Part shown: positions 47,444 to 58,164 of the stretch, piece by piece
How positions within the stretch are numbered: the stretch's first letter is position 1
Layout of the letters: each line of letters starts with the position of its first letter
DNA from: Pseudoalteromonas sp.
GTDB taxonomy: Bacteria; Pseudomonadota; Gammaproteobacteria; Enterobacterales; Alteromonadaceae
Direction of reading: 5' to 3'
DNA: 64,000 bases
NCBI RefSeq assembly: GCF_018402495.1
Contig: NZ_JAGYIU010000002.1
Location: 152,984-216,983, forward strand
Translations under genes and position numbers: made by a program
The notes under the pieces: generated by a model
Seen by the model: only the letters and a program-made list of their open reading frames with translations
Database searches by the model: none
Told to the model about the DNA's origin: nothing

Positions 47444-47850
47444 TAGTCTTTAGTGCCTTCTTCGCTATCTGCTTCATCATTAACATGCTTAGCATTATCT
47501 TCACGAATGATAGAGTCCACTAAGTTAGAGATCCGCATCCCTTCCATTAATGAATTATCAACCACAAATTTAAGCTCAGGCATGATACGCGCACGAATAC
47601 GTTTACCTAACAACGAACGGATATAACCGGTTGCTTCGTTAAGTACTTTGGCACTTTGTTTTGCTGCATTTTCATCTTCGGTGTTAAACACGGTAATGAA
47701 AACTTTGGCATAAGATAAATCGCGCGATACTTCTACCGCAGACACTGTCACCATACCTAAGCGTGGATCTTTAATTTCGCGTTGTAAAATCACTGCAATT
47801 TCTTTTTGAATTTGCTGAGCAACACGATCAGTGCGAGAAAATTCTCTCAT
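47443..47850 (-). CDS. rbfA: Ribosome-binding factor A
   Basis: A 135-residue KH-fold factor for 30S maturation and cold adaptation. [29 protein letters not shown] and the long strand [12 protein letters not shown] are the core (quoted part: [20 protein letters not shown]). A charged tail ([12 protein letters not shown]) ends the protein. Coupled to truB by a one-base overlap and 157 bp after infB. Confidence 0.96.
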   Translation of the reverse strand: MREFSRTDRVAQQIQKEIAVILQREIKDPRLGMVTVSAVEVSRDLSYAKVFITVFNTEDENAAKQSAKVLNEATGYIRSLLGKRIRARIMPELKFVVDNSLMEGMRISNLVDSIIREDNAKHVNDEADSEEGTKD

Positions 47851-47914
47851 TTCACTTTCCTATAATTATAACTTATTGAAAATTAATAATAAGCTAACTA
47901 AATAATGGATACAC

Positions 47915-47937
47915 AAATGGGGGCTTAGCCCCCATTT
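47915..47937. terminator. 10 bp perfect hairpin between infB and rbfA
   Basis: AAATGGGGGC-tta-GCCCCCATTT, between infB and rbfA. It lacks a clear T run on the minus strand, so it may pause polymerase or mark an mRNA end rather than fully terminate. Confidence 0.55.
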
Positions 47938-48007
47938 AAAATCTTAGCATAGGTTATATTGGGCTATCGAGGTATCACCTTGAATGTCCAAAATAACCTA
48001 ATCACAA

Positions 48008-50665
48008 TTAAAGAGTACGTTGTACTTCAACTGTTTCAAATACTTCGATTTGGTCACCAACGCGAACGTCATTGTAGTTCTTAACGCCGATACCACACTC
48101 CATGCCGTTACGAACATCAGCAACGTCATCTTTAAAGCGACGTAATGACTCAAGTTCACCTTCGTAAATAACCACGTTATCACGAAGTACACGAATTGGT
48201 GCGCTACGCTTAATTGTACCTTCAGTAACCATACAACCGGCAATTGCACCAATTTTTGGAGACTTAAATACGTCACGTACTTCAGCAAGACCAATGATCT
48301 CTTGTTTAAACTCAGGCGCAAGCATACCAGACATGGCTTGCTTAACCTCTTCGATTAGCGAGTAAATTACGCTGTAGTAACGAAGATCTAGGTTTTCAGA
48401 ATCAATCACTTTACGCGCTGATGCATCGGCACGAACGTTGAAGCCAACCACAATCGCGTTAGACGCTGCAGCAAGGGTTGCATCAGTTTCAGTGATACCA
48501 CCAACACCAGAACCAACAATCTTCACTTTTACTTCATCAGTAGAAAGCTTAGTGAGTGAGTCTGAAATTGCTTCAATTGAACCTTGAACGTCTGCTTTGA
48601 GTACCACGTTAACTTCAGATACGTCGCCTTCAGTCATGTTAGTAAACATGTTTTCAAGCTTCGCTTTTTGTTGACGCGCTAATTTAACATCGCGGAATTT
48701 ACCCTGGCGGTAAAGTGCCACTTCACGTGCTTTACGCTCATCTTTAACAACAGTGGCTTCGTCACCAGCAGCTGGAATACCAGACAGACCTAAAATCTCA
48801 ACAGGTATAGAAGGGCCGGCAGACTTAATCTCTTTACCGTTTTCATCGCGCATTGCACGAACACGACCATATTCAAGACCACATAATACAATGTCACCTT
48901 GATTAAGCGTACCTGACTGAACAAGGATAGACGCAACTGGACCACGGCCTTTATCAAGACGTGATTCAATAACAACACCCGCAGCCATACCTTCAGTCGG
49001 CGCATTTAACTCTAAAAGCTCAGATTGCATTAATACAGCTTCAAGCAGGTCATCAATACCTAGACCTGTTTTAGCTGAGATATGCACGTACTGCGTATCG
49101 CCGCCCCACTCTTCTGGGATAACGTCTAGCTGAGCTAGCTCGTTTTTAACGCGATCAGGATCTGCGCCTTCTTTATCCATTTTGTTAACAGCAATGATTA
49201 AAGGAACGCCAGCTGCGCGAGCATGCTGTACTGCTTCTTTAGTTTGTGGCATTACGCCATCATCAGCTGCAACCACTAGGATTACGATATCAGTCGCTTT
49301 TGCACCACGAGCACGCATTGATGTAAATGCGGCGTGACCTGGAGTATCTAAGAAAGTGATCATGTTACCGTTAGTTTCAACGTGGTATGCACCAATGTGC
49401 TGTGTAATACCACCGGCTTCGCCTGATGCAACTTTAGCGGAACGAATGTAATCAAGCGTTGATGTTTTACCGTGGTCAACGTGACCCATAACAGTAACAA
49501 CAGGAGCACGTGGCTCTGACTTACCATCTTCATGGCGGTCATTAAGTACTGTTTGCTCTAATTCGTTTTCTTTAACGATGATAACTTTATGGCCCATTTC
49601 TTCTGCTACAAGTTGAGCAGTTTCTTGGTCAATAACTTGGTTAATAGTAACCATGTCACCCATTTTCATCATAGTTTTTACAACTTCAGCGCCTTTAACG
49701 GCCATGCGTGATGCAAGCTCAGCAACTGTAATTGTTTCACTAATACGCACTTCGTTTTTAACATCAGCCGTTGGTTTTTGGAAACCGTGCTGTAATGACG
49801 CTGGCGCTTTTAGCTTACCTTTTTTACCTTTAGACGCTGTAAATTTATCTTTAGCTGGCGCTTTTTTCTTTTTCTTCGCACGGCGTGAGCCTTGCTCTTC
49901 GCGAGCATCAGCTACATCTTCTGCTTCACGTGCGTAAGTTGAAGTCGTAAGGTGGTGATCTGCGGTTTCTTCGCGTTTCTTACGTTCTTCTTCTTCTTTC
50001 TTCCAGCGTGCTGAGTTCTCTTCAGCTAGCTTTCTTGCCTCTTCTGCTTGACGTTTCGCTTCTTCTTCAGCTTTCTTCAATGCGGCCTCTTCTGCTTCTT
50101 TTTGCAGACGCTCAGCTTCGATGCGATCTTTCTCAGACTTAGCACTTTGCTCAGGGGTCATCTGCTGTTGTTTCGCTTTACGCTCAGCATCTGCTTTGCG
50201 TTTAGCTTCTTCTTTGGCTTTACGATCAGCGTCTTCTTTCGCTTTACGTTCTGCCTCTTGTTTTGCCTTTAATTCAGCCGCGGCTTGTTCAGCTTTTTGC
50301 TGCTCTTCAAGACGTGCTTTTTCTTCAGCGGCTAGACGTTGCTGTTCTTGTTCTTGCTCAACAGCACTTTTTTTCACGTAAGTGCGTGTTTTACGAACTT
50401 CAACTTGCACAGCTTTTGCTTTACCCGTAGAGCCCGTCACACTTAATGTGCTTTTGCTCTTACGTTGCAATGTCATGCGAGCAGGGCCTTCAGAGCCCGT
50501 GCCACCATGTTGCTTGCTTAAGTGATCAAGTAACGTCGCTTTTTCAGCTTCAGTTACGTTATCGCCTGCTTGTTTAGTGATACCGGCTTGTGAAAACTGC
50601 TGTAGTAATTTATCAACAGTTGTACCTATATCACCGGCTAGTTTTTCAACATTTACTTCTGCCAT
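48008..50665 (-). CDS. infB: Translation initiation factor IF-2
   Basis: An 885-residue GTPase that brings fMet-tRNA to the 30S subunit. I start at ATG 50665 ([14 protein letters not shown]), with GGAGG 11 bases upstream; the frame opens at 50704. Order: IF2_N domain (residues 1-50), a long Lys/Glu/Ala-rich linker (about 110-260), a second IF2_N ([20 protein letters not shown]), then the G domain with [20 protein letters not shown] and NKMDKEGAD, and the C-terminal domains. Downstream of nusA in the conserved operon. Confidence 0.98.
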   Translation of the reverse strand: MAEVNVEKLAGDIGTTVDKLLQQFSQAGITKQAGDNVTEAEKATLLDHLSKQHGGTGSEGPARMTLQRKSKSTLSVTGSTGKAKAVQVEVRKTRTYVKKSAVEQEQEQQRLAAEEKARLEEQQKAEQAAAELKAKQEAERKAKEDADRKAKEEAKRKADAERKAKQQQMTPEQSAKSEKDRIEAERLQKEAEEAALKKAEEEAKRQAEEARKLAEENSARWKKEEEERKKREETADHHLTTSTYAREAEDVADAREEQGSRRAKKKKKAPAKDKFTASKGKKGKLKAPASLQHGFQKPTADVKNEVRISETITVAELASRMAVKGAEVVKTMMKMGDMVTINQVIDQETAQLVAEEMGHKVIIVKENELEQTVLNDRHEDGKSEPRAPVVTVMGHVDHGKTSTLDYIRSAKVASGEAGGITQHIGAYHVETNGNMITFLDTPGHAAFTSMRARGAKATDIVILVVAADDGVMPQTKEAVQHARAAGVPLIIAVNKMDKEGADPDRVKNELAQLDVIPEEWGGDTQYVHISAKTGLGIDDLLEAVLMQSELLELNAPTEGMAAGVVIESRLDKGRGPVASILVQSGTLNQGDIVLCGLEYGRVRAMRDENGKEIKSAGPSIPVEILGLSGIPAAGDEATVVKDERKAREVALYRQGKFRDVKLARQQKAKLENMFTNMTEGDVSEVNVVLKADVQGSIEAISDSLTKLSTDEVKVKIVGSGVGGITETDATLAAASNAIVVGFNVRADASARKVIDSENLDLRYYSVIYSLIEEVKQAMSGMLAPEFKQEIIGLAEVRDVFKSPKIGAIAGCMVTEGTIKRSAPIRVLRDNVVIYEGELESLRRFKDDVADVRNGMECGIGVKNYNDVRVGDQIEVFETVEVQRTL

Positions 50666-50690
50666 AGTCTCTAATACCTCCGTTAATAAA

Positions 50691-52190
50691 TTACTCGTCT
50701 GCAAACCAACAAATATTACGTGCAGCCATAATTAGCTCGCCCGCTTTCTCTGAAGATAGCTCTGTAATATCTACAAGCTCATCAATGCCTTGCTCAGCTA
50801 AGTCTTCAAGTGTTACTACACCCTTACTTGCCATAACAAATGCTAAATGACGCTCTAAGCCTTCAAGCGCAAGTAAGTCTTCAGCAGGCTCTGCGCCTTC
50901 TAAGCTTTCTTCCGTTTTAAGGGCTTTCGTTGTTAATGCATCTTTTGCACGTGAACGTAATACGTCCACTATTTCTTCATCTAGACCATCAATTTCTAAA
51001 AACTCAGAAGCCGGTACATACGCAACTTCTTCAAGTGTTGAGAAACCTTCGTTGATAAGTAATGACGCAAACTCGTCATCTATATCTAAGTTTTCAGTGA
51101 ATAAGTTAATCAACTTATCTGACTCGGCTTCGTTCTTAGCACGCATTTCGTCAACTGTCATTACGTTTAGTTCCCAACCAGTTAACTGGCTTGCTAAACG
51201 GACGTTTTGACCATTACGACCAATTGCTTGTGCTAGGTTATCAGCTTCAACAGCAATATCCATTGAGTGAGTATCTTCATCCATTACGATTGAAGCCACT
51301 TCTGCAGGTGCCATTGCGTTAATAACAAACTGCGCTGGGTTGTCATCGTAAAGTACGATATCAACACGCTCACCGCCAAGTTCTGACGATACCGCTTGAA
51401 CACGTGCGCCACGCATACCAACACACGCACCTACAGGGTCAATACGTTTATCGTTAGATTTAACCGCGATTTTAGCGCGTGAACCGGGATCACGTGCTGC
51501 AGCACGTAATTCAATCATTTCTTCGCCAATCTCTGGCACCTCAATGCGGAATAATTCCATCAGCATTTCTGGTTTAGAGCGGGTTACAAATAATTGTGCG
51601 CCGCGTGCTTCAGGCTTAACTTCATATAAAAGGCCGCGGATACGATCACCCGGGCGGAAGTTTTCTCGTGGCAGCATATCGTCACGATAAATAACGGCTT
51701 CTGCGTTGTTACCTAAATCAAGTACGATTGCATCACGGGTTGCTTTTTTAACAACACCCGTTACTAGCTCGCCTTCTTGATCTTTATACGCTTCAACGAC
51801 TAAGGCACGCTCTGCTTCACGTACTTTTTGTACGATTACTTGCTTAGCCATTTGTGTTGTTATGCGGTCAAATTTAATTGATTCAATCTGCTCTTCTACG
51901 TAGTCGCCCAATTTTAAGTCAGGCTCTTCAACCTGAGCAGCTTCTAACGTAATTTCGCTGTACGGATTCTCTAAAGAGCCGTCTTCTAATACTGCAGCAA
52001 TTTGCCAGCGACGGAAGGTATCGTAATCACCGGTTTTACGGTCAATTGCAACACGCACATCAATTTCACCATCATGCTTTTTCTTTGTCGCTGTCGCTAA
52101 TGCGAACTCTAGAGCTTCAAAAATTTTTTCTTTTGGAACCGCTTTCTCATTGGAAACGGCTTCAGCAACCAATAATATCTCTTTTGCCAT
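50691..52190 (-). CDS. nusA: Transcription termination/antitermination factor NusA
   Basis: A 499-residue RNA polymerase-binding factor. I start at ATG 52190 ([20 protein letters not shown]), with GAGG eight bases before; the frame opens at 52223. Domains: N-terminal polymerase-binding part, S1 ([21 protein letters not shown]), KH1 and KH2 ([21 protein letters not shown] and [19 protein letters not shown]), then two acidic repeats ([36 protein letters not shown]) as in gammaproteobacteria. It sits between rimP and infB. Confidence 0.98.
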   Translation of the reverse strand: MAKEILLVAEAVSNEKAVPKEKIFEALEFALATATKKKHDGEIDVRVAIDRKTGDYDTFRRWQIAAVLEDGSLENPYSEITLEAAQVEEPDLKLGDYVEEQIESIKFDRITTQMAKQVIVQKVREAERALVVEAYKDQEGELVTGVVKKATRDAIVLDLGNNAEAVIYRDDMLPRENFRPGDRIRGLLYEVKPEARGAQLFVTRSKPEMLMELFRIEVPEIGEEMIELRAAARDPGSRAKIAVKSNDKRIDPVGACVGMRGARVQAVSSELGGERVDIVLYDDNPAQFVINAMAPAEVASIVMDEDTHSMDIAVEADNLAQAIGRNGQNVRLASQLTGWELNVMTVDEMRAKNEAESDKLINLFTENLDIDDEFASLLINEGFSTLEEVAYVPASEFLEIDGLDEEIVDVLRSRAKDALTTKALKTEESLEGAEPAEDLLALEGLERHLAFVMASKGVVTLEDLAEQGIDELVDITELSSEKAGELIMAARNICWFADE

Positions 52191-52228
52191 GGGTAATGCC
52201 TCGCTTGCCCTATTCCTTCGCACTCGAA

Positions 52229-52684
52229 TTAAAACTTTGCGATTATGTTCGCACGTTCAATGTTACTAAGCATAATTAAATGTTCAGCACCATCGCTTGA
52301 TAATGTGATCATATCGCTACTAACTGCTATTAAATCGCCTTTAAAATTACGGCGACCATCTTGTGGAAGTTTGGTACGCACGCGTACTTCCTCTCCTTGC
52401 GCCTGCTCGTAGTGATCTTGTTTGAATAATGGACGATCAACACCAGGAGACGATACTTCCAAATCATATTCGTTTGTAATTGGGTCTTCGACGTCTAAAA
52501 TCGCACTAATTTGACGACTTGCATCGGCACAGTTATCAACTGAAATTCCATCCTCATGAGCAATGTAAACTCTTAAGGTAGAGTGGCGACCCGCTTGCAC
52601 AAACTCAAGCCCATGTAATTCAAAGCCTAACATTTCTACCGCAGGCGTTAACATGGTTACTAAATCTTGTTCAAGTTTTGTCAC
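52229..52684 (-). CDS. rimP: Ribosome maturation factor RimP
   Basis: A 151-residue 30S assembly factor. The best start is GTG 52684 ([12 protein letters not shown]), with GGAGG 7 bases upstream; the longer frame at 52705 contains that ribosome-binding site. Motifs: [44 protein letters not shown] and [15 protein letters not shown]. First gene of rimP-nusA-infB. A terminator hairpin lies directly before its ribosome-binding site. Confidence 0.95.
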   Translation of the reverse strand: MTKLEQDLVTMLTPAVEMLGFELHGLEFVQAGRHSTLRVYIAHEDGISVDNCADASRQISAILDVEDPITNEYDLEVSSPGVDRPLFKQDHYEQAQGEEVRVRTKLPQDGRRNFKGDLIAVSSDMITLSSDGAEHLIMLSNIERANIIAKF

Positions 52685-52702
52685 GAAAATCCTCCATACA
52701 AA

Positions 52703-52725
52703 CAAAAAAAGGGCTTATAGCCCTA
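52703..52725 (-). terminator. Attenuator-type terminator just before rimP
   Basis: On the minus strand AGGGCTATAAGCCCT is followed by a seven-T run, ending about 10 bases before the GGAGG of rimP. An intrinsic terminator in this position would control entry into the rimP-nusA-infB operon. Confidence 0.8.
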
Positions 52726-52790
52726 AAATACTGAGTTTAAATTTTGATTTAATTAGTAAAAACCTTAAATCAAACGGTGCAGATACAACA

Positions 52791-52860
52791 ACGCCCCGAA
52801 CCAAGCGGGGCGTCACACCAAAAAACGCAAAAATGTGTGGCCTAGGGCCAAGCTTGGTTG
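52791..52860 (-). ncRNA. rimP leader with alternative pairings
   Basis: ACGCCCCG and CGGGGCGT (52791-52813) form a hairpin whose loop side holds GCTTGGTT. Upstream in the transcript, AACCAAGC (plus-strand 52852-52859) can pair with GCTTGGTT instead. The two pairings exclude each other, as in attenuation leaders. A rimP leader has been described in gammaproteobacteria from comparative work; I recognise the arrangement, not the exact consensus. Confidence 0.5.
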
Positions 52861-52898
52861 CGAGCCAGTTACCTGACCAAATTAAACTTCATTAGCTT

Positions 52899-52930
52899 AA
52901 ACGCAAAACGCGCATTGCTTAGAATGCGCG
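52899..52930 (-). terminator. Terminator after tRNA-fMet
   Basis: CGCGCATT and AATGCGCG with a 6-base loop, then TTTTGCGTTT on the minus strand. It lies 36 bp past the tRNA 3' end. Confidence 0.75.
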
Positions 52931-52965
52931 ATATAAAGTAGCAAGTGTAAACCTACTATTAAGAT

Positions 52966-53042
<77 letters not shown>

Positions 53043-53113
53043 CCAATAGATAAAAAGTTAATAACTTAATATCGCTGTTAGTAAATTTTATAACCTACTA
53101 AACAATGGTGGCT

Positions 53114-53142
53114 ATTATAAAGATGTACACCTAAATTAGCAA
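53114..53142 (-). promoter_or_regulatory. Sigma-70 promoter of tRNA-fMet and the rimP-nusA operon
   Basis: Minus strand TTGCTA, 17-base spacer, TATAAT, about 70 bp before the tRNA. It fits a strong housekeeping promoter. Confidence 0.65.
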
Positions 53143-53266
53143 CCACAATAAGTAATAAGTTGATAAAAAGGCAATGTTGTTTATTGCCTTGATCTATGAT
53201 TAAAACGACATGTAGAAATCGATCGCTTTTTTAAATTTAGCGTATAAAAATAATTTTTGGCTCATT

Positions 53267-54820
53267 ATGAAAAAATTCAACACCCTAAAACTAATCTTAG
53301 GCGATCAGCTCAATCCCGCTCATTCTTGGTTTAAAGATAAATCCGATGACACGGTGTTTGTTATTGCGGAGCTGATGCAAGAAGCGCAGTACGTAAAGCA
53401 TCATGTACAAAAAATAGCAGCCTTTTTTAAAGCGATGGAAAACTTCGCTAATGCCCTGACTAAAGCAGGCTTTAACGTTTTATATTTAACGTTAGATGAC
53501 ACCAAAGACGATGAGGATCTCCCCGCCCTTTTATCGCGTTTAGCCAAACAGCATCAATGCACCTTTATTGAATATCAGTACCCTGATGAGTATCGCTTAA
53601 AAACACAATTGCACGAGTTTGCTACGCACAATGAATTACAGGTAAGCGCCTGCGATAGTGAACATTTTTTATTAGCCTACAGCGACATAGACAAACACTT
53701 TAAAAAAGACAAACACGTTACGATGGAGCATTTTTATCGGGCAATGCGAAAGCAGTTTGATATTTTAATGGACGATGGCAAACCTGCTGGCGGCCAATGG
53801 AACTTTGATGCGAATAACCGTAATAAGTTTTCAAAAACTGATTTAGCCGATATTCCCAAGCCTAAATTATTTAAAAATGACGTCAGTGACATTATTAATC
53901 GCTTAGATAAGCATAAAATAAACTACTTTGGGCAAATAGAAACCCAATTAAGCTGGCCAACCACTCGTAAACAAGCCATTAGTGCACTTGATCACTTTTG
54001 TGCGCATTTACTGCCCCGTTTTGGTCAATTTCAAGATGCCATGACAGATCAATGCCCTGATAAAAATACCTTTTACCACAGTCGATTATCGTTTGCGCTA
54101 AATGCTAAAATTTTACACCCTCGCTATGTTATCGACCGTGTGGTTAAAGAGTATCAACAGCGCCCCGATGAAATAACAATTTCTCAAGTTGAGGGGTTTA
54201 TTCGCCAAGTTCTGGGCTGGCGCGAATATGTACGCGGCGTGTATTGGAAAAACATGCCCGATTACGCGCGTAAAAACCAACTCAATGCCCAGCGTGCATT
54301 GCCTGGTTATTTTTGGAATGGCAAAACAAAAATGAATTGCCTAAGCCATTCATTAACCCAAAGCTTAGACAGCGCGTATGCCCATCATATTCAACGTTTA
54401 ATGGTAATAGGTAACTTTTGCTTATTAACCGCCATTAACCCTGATGAAGTGGATGAATGGTATTTAGGTGTTTATATCGATGCGATTGAATGGGTAGAAA
54501 TGCCTAACGCCCGTGGCATGAGTCAATTTGCTGACGATGGGATTATTGCAACCAAGCCTTATGCGGCTAGCGGCAACTATATAAATAAAATGAGCGACTA
54601 CTGTAAAAGCTGTCACTATAAGGTGAAAGAAAAAGTAGGGAAAGACGCTTGCCCGCTTAACAGCCTTTACTGGCAGTTTATGCAAACACACCGAGAACGG
54701 CTTGAGAAAAATCCACGTATCGGCATGGTATACCGCAATTGGGATAAACAAAATGAATCTCAACGCCAAGATACGTTAGACCAAGCTCAATACTTAATTG
54801 AGCATATTGAAACCTTGTAA
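53267..54820 (+). CDS. Iron-sulfur bacterial cryptochrome/photolyase (FeS-BCP, PhrB-like)
   Basis: A 517-residue flavoprotein. The N-terminus (LKLILGDQLNPAHSWF) and the core (QVLGWREYVRGVYWKNMP, GYFWNGKTKMNCLSHSL, HHIQRLMVIGNFCLLTAINP, WVEMPNARGMSQFADDG) are those of the FeS-BCP clade, including bacterial (6-4) photolyases. Four cysteines for a 4Fe-4S cluster are in GNFC, YCKSCHYKV and DACPLNSLYW. It would repair UV-made (6-4) photoproducts using light. It is a single gene on the plus strand. Confidence 0.92.
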   Translation: MKKFNTLKLILGDQLNPAHSWFKDKSDDTVFVIAELMQEAQYVKHHVQKIAAFFKAMENFANALTKAGFNVLYLTLDDTKDDEDLPALLSRLAKQHQCTFIEYQYPDEYRLKTQLHEFATHNELQVSACDSEHFLLAYSDIDKHFKKDKHVTMEHFYRAMRKQFDILMDDGKPAGGQWNFDANNRNKFSKTDLADIPKPKLFKNDVSDIINRLDKHKINYFGQIETQLSWPTTRKQAISALDHFCAHLLPRFGQFQDAMTDQCPDKNTFYHSRLSFALNAKILHPRYVIDRVVKEYQQRPDEITISQVEGFIRQVLGWREYVRGVYWKNMPDYARKNQLNAQRALPGYFWNGKTKMNCLSHSLTQSLDSAYAHHIQRLMVIGNFCLLTAINPDEVDEWYLGVYIDAIEWVEMPNARGMSQFADDGIIATKPYAASGNYINKMSDYCKSCHYKVKEKVGKDACPLNSLYWQFMQTHRERLEKNPRIGMVYRNWDKQNESQRQDTLDQAQYLIEHIETL

Positions 54821-54825
54821 ACGCA

Positions 54826-54849
54826 AAAAGCCGTCTAATGACGGCTTTT
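54826..54849. terminator. Bidirectional rho-independent terminator
   Basis: AAAAGCCGT-ctaatg-ACGGCTTTT between the photolyase gene and the convergent Hsp20 gene. Confidence 0.85.
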
Positions 54850-54877
54850 CACAGGGAAAATAGATATGCGAGCAGAG

Positions 54878-55324
54878 CTATTTGCTTTCTAACATTTTAT
54901 TTGAGCCAATTTCAATTTTACGTGGCTTTAATGCTTCTGGAATTTCGCGTTCAAGATCAATACTCAGTAAGCCATTGGCTAGGTCCGCGCCAAGTACTTT
55001 AACGTGGTCACCTAACTGGAACTTACGTTCAAAGTTGCGCTCGGCAATGCCTTGATGAATGAATTTGCGCTCATCGTTTTGCTCTTTACCTGCTTTAGTA
55101 CCTGATACAATTAACGTGTTGTTCTCAGATTGCAAGCTTAACTCATCCTCACTAAATCCAGCTACAGCCATGGTGATGCGATATTTGTCTTTATCGAGTG
55201 CTTCGATATTATAAGGAGGAAAACTTGGCTGCTTGTCAGTTCGTGCAGCGGCATCCATTAATGAAGCTAAGTGATCAAAGCCTATGAATGAACGGTATAG
55301 GGGTGATAAATCTACTGTACGCAT
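54878..55324 (-). CDS. ibpA: Small heat-shock protein (Hsp20, IbpA-like)
   Basis: A 148-residue holdase chaperone. ATG 55324 (MRTVDLSPLYRSFIGFDHLA) has GAGGATATTATT in front; the frame from 55387 lacks a site. The alpha-crystallin domain shows YRITMAVAGFSEDELSLQSE, LIVSGTKAGKE, FIHQGIAERNFERKFQLGDHV and GLLSIDLEREIPE, as in IbpA/IbpB. It holds unfolded proteins under heat stress. A heat-shock promoter was not clear to me. Confidence 0.92.
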   Translation of the reverse strand: MRTVDLSPLYRSFIGFDHLASLMDAAARTDKQPSFPPYNIEALDKDKYRITMAVAGFSEDELSLQSENNTLIVSGTKAGKEQNDERKFIHQGIAERNFERKFQLGDHVKVLGADLANGLLSIDLEREIPEALKPRKIEIGSNKMLESK

Positions 55325-55613
55325 AATAATATCCTCATATTTAAGCGATATTTTGCTGATACTTTTCGTTTGAACAAGTAACGGCAAAGTTAAATTAATA
55401 ATATAGTTTTCAAATTGTTGTACCTTATTGAAGACCCATCAGGCGTCTTCAAATAACTATTTATGGGCGGACAATTTTATTTCAAGATTTTTTTATAAAA
55501 TATTTTTTATTTTCCTCTCTCCCCTAAAAAAACGAACACAATAATCGTTTTTTTGCACTGTAATAATGCATAGAATTAGTTACACTAGGACCAATTAAAT
55601 TGAGGAGAGCGAT

Positions 55614-55877
55614 ATGTTAACAGTGATTTTTGGCCGTGAAGGCTGCCCTTTTTGTGTTCGTGCTAAAGATGTTGCAGAGCAACTTAGCAATGACCGCGAT
55701 GATTTTAAATATCGCTACATCGACATAATCAAAGAAGGTATCAGCAAAGAAGATTTAGAAAAGTCGGCAGGCAAACCATGCCCGACAGTGCCACAAATTT
55801 TTGTAGACCAAGCTCACATTGGTGGGTTCACAGAATTTGAAGCTTACGCCAAAGAAAACCTAGGTCTGTACCAGTAA
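55614..55877 (+). CDS. grxA: Glutaredoxin 1 (GrxA-type)
   Basis: An 87-residue dithiol glutaredoxin. The active site is GCPFC (FGREGCPFCVRAKDV), with the cis-Pro segment CPTVPQIFVD and GGFTEF, matching E. coli GrxA in length and order. It reduces ribonucleotide reductase and other disulfides with glutathione. GAGGAGAGCGAT precedes the ATG. Confidence 0.95.
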   Translation: MLTVIFGREGCPFCVRAKDVAEQLSNDRDDFKYRYIDIIKEGISKEDLEKSAGKPCPTVPQIFVDQAHIGGFTEFEAYAKENLGLYQ

Positions 55878-56035
55878 TTGTGTAGATAATGTTAACCAGC
55901 TTAATTAGTGTGCAACTTAAGCTGGTTAAATTTCGACCAACATCAAACACATATAAATTAGTTGTAATTTATACAAGCATTTGCCTCGCATTTCCTATAC
56001 AATGCGCGCCTCTTTAAATTCGTTGAGGCGTATTA

Positions 56036-57865
56036 ATGTCAGAACCAGTCACGTTTGAATCTCTAAATCTTTCTCCTGCAATTTTAAAGGCAGTTGAAGA
56101 GTTGGGTTACAAGACACCATCTGAAATCCAAGCTCAATGTATACCGTTATTGCTAGAAAGAAAGGACGTACTGGGACTAGCACAAACGGGTACAGGTAAA
56201 ACCGCAGCATTTGCACTGCCGTTATTAAACAATATTGACCCGTCTGTGAAACAGCCACAGATCCTTGTACTCACACCAACACGTGAGCTTGCGATCCAAG
56301 TTGCTGAGGCATTTGAACAATATGCAAAAGGTACTCGTGGTGTTGAAGTATTAGCACTGTACGGTGGCCAAAGTTACAGCATTCAATTAAGTGCACTTCG
56401 TCGTGGCGCGCAAATTATCGTTGCTACACCGGGTCGTTTAATCGATCACATAAACCGTGGCACTATCAAGTTTGATGCGCTACAAGCACTTGTACTTGAT
56501 GAAGCAGATGAAATGCTACGTATGGGCTTTATTGATGATGTTGAAAGCATCATGGAAAAAACGCCGCGTGAAAAGCAAACATGTCTTTTCTCTGCGACTA
56601 TGCCTAAGCAAATCCAAAACATCAGCAGCAAATATATGAATAACCCTGAACAGGTTCATATTTCTGCTCGCAATTCAACTGTTGCTTCAGTAGAGCAGGT
56701 TTTTTGGAATGCGCATGTTCATAAAAACAAAGCCATTGTTCGTTTCTTAGAAGCTGAACAATACGAAGGTGCTATTGTTTTCGTACGTACGCGTAACGAT
56801 ACAGTGCAACTTGCTGAGTTGTTAGAACGCGAAGGTTTCTCTGCTGCGCCACTTAACGGTGACATGAACCAGCAAGCGCGTGAGCGCACGGTTGATCGCT
56901 TAAAAAGCGGCATGCTAAATGTTGTTATTGCAACAGACGTAGCGGCACGTGGTCTTGATGTAGACCGTTTAAGCTTAGTTATCAACTACGACATTCCACA
57001 AGATTCTGAAGCCTACGTTCACCGTATTGGTCGAACAGGTCGTGCTGGCCGTACTGGTAAAGCGATTCTTTTCGTTAAGCATAACGAACGTTATTTACTT
57101 AAAAATATCATTCGTCATACTAAATCTGAAATCGCACAAGTTGAATTACCAACAGCCAAAGTTGTTGAAGAGAAACGTATTAATGCATTACAAGAAAAGC
57201 TTACGCTTGCTCTTGAAAACAAAGATATTACCTTCTTCAATGAAGTGGCTGCCAACATGGCACAAAAACTTGAGCTTGCTCCTGAAGACTTAGCCGGTGC
57301 ATTACTGTGTTTAGCACAGCAACAATCACCAATTAAAGTTGAAGAAGTTAAAATTCAGCCGCGTGAACGTAACGAACGCAGCCCTCGCAATGAGCGCAGT
57401 GACCGTGGTCGTCGTAATGAACGCCCTGAACGTGGTGGTGAGCGCGCTGAGCGTAAACCGCGTGAGCGTAACAGCCGTGATGCAGGCCCTATGGATACCT
57501 ACCGTATCGAAGTTGGGCGTGAGCATGGTGTTCAGGTTAAAAACATTGTTGGCGCAATTGCTAACGAAGCAGACATTTCAAGCAAGTTTATTGGTGATAT
57601 TCGTCTTCACGACAGTCACAGTACGGTACAACTACCGCAAAACATGCCTAAAGATGTACTTGATCACTTCCAAAAAGTGTTTATTTGTAAACGCCCAATG
57701 GGTATGACATTAACACAAGATCAAGGCCCTTCTGAGCCACGCGGCGAGCGTGCTGAACGCCCTGCTGGTGACAAGAAGCGCAGCTTTAATAAAGATGGTC
57801 AACGCCCAGATAAGCGTAGCGGCCCTCGTAAAGAACGCCGCCCAGTTAGCTTTACCGCTAAGTAA
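56036..57865 (+). CDS. deaD: DEAD-box RNA helicase DeaD (CsdA)
   Basis: A 609-residue cold-shock helicase. Motifs: Q motif [65 protein letters not shown] and [13 protein letters not shown]. An Arg/Asn/Glu-rich basic stretch (PRERNERSPRNERSDRGRR, residues about 440-485) leads to a DbpA-like RNA-binding domain (YRIEVGREHGVQVKNIVGAI) and another basic tail, the DeaD/CsdA layout. It unwinds RNA in ribosome assembly at low temperature. Confidence 0.96.
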   Translation: MSEPVTFESLNLSPAILKAVEELGYKTPSEIQAQCIPLLLERKDVLGLAQTGTGKTAAFALPLLNNIDPSVKQPQILVLTPTRELAIQVAEAFEQYAKGTRGVEVLALYGGQSYSIQLSALRRGAQIIVATPGRLIDHINRGTIKFDALQALVLDEADEMLRMGFIDDVESIMEKTPREKQTCLFSATMPKQIQNISSKYMNNPEQVHISARNSTVASVEQVFWNAHVHKNKAIVRFLEAEQYEGAIVFVRTRNDTVQLAELLEREGFSAAPLNGDMNQQARERTVDRLKSGMLNVVIATDVAARGLDVDRLSLVINYDIPQDSEAYVHRIGRTGRAGRTGKAILFVKHNERYLLKNIIRHTKSEIAQVELPTAKVVEEKRINALQEKLTLALENKDITFFNEVAANMAQKLELAPEDLAGALLCLAQQQSPIKVEEVKIQPRERNERSPRNERSDRGRRNERPERGGERAERKPRERNSRDAGPMDTYRIEVGREHGVQVKNIVGAIANEADISSKFIGDIRLHDSHSTVQLPQNMPKDVLDHFQKVFICKRPMGMTLTQDQGPSEPRGERAERPAGDKKRSFNKDGQRPDKRSGPRKERRPVSFTAK

Positions 57866-57881
57866 GTAACGACTCTTTAGT

Positions 57882-57917
57882 AAAAAAGCCTTAGCATGAA
57901 AGTGCCAAGGCTTTTTT
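57882..57917 (+). terminator. Rho-independent terminator after deaD
   Basis: AAAAAAGCCTT and AAGGCTTTTTT with a 14-base loop, 17 bp past the deaD stop. Confidence 0.86.
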
Positions 57918-58164
57918 GTGTCTGGAATAGACTGAAAAAGTATATAAAAAAAATTTACTCAGTAACGTAAAAACGCAGTAAAAAAATAAGCAACACGATT
58001 GTCTAATTTATAACGTTATCACGTTTAAGTATCGTTAAATCTTAATTCTTTTAAAACTAATCCTTGCTACACGCTATATTAATGGAGCAATTTTGAGCGT
58101 TAGCAATGCATGATGTAGATTGAATACTTCGCCTCTATCATGGTGTAACTAACAATTCACCGTG
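57918..58164. other. AT-rich spacer, no gene seen
   Basis: About 250 bp between the deaD terminator and the broken secreted-protein gene. I find no supported open frame or repeat here. Confidence 0.6.

Noticed and set aside
49653..50381. Plus-strand frames rich in Phe/Ser/Ala/Cys opposite infB
   Set aside because: They mirror the Lys/Glu/Ala-rich linker of IF-2.
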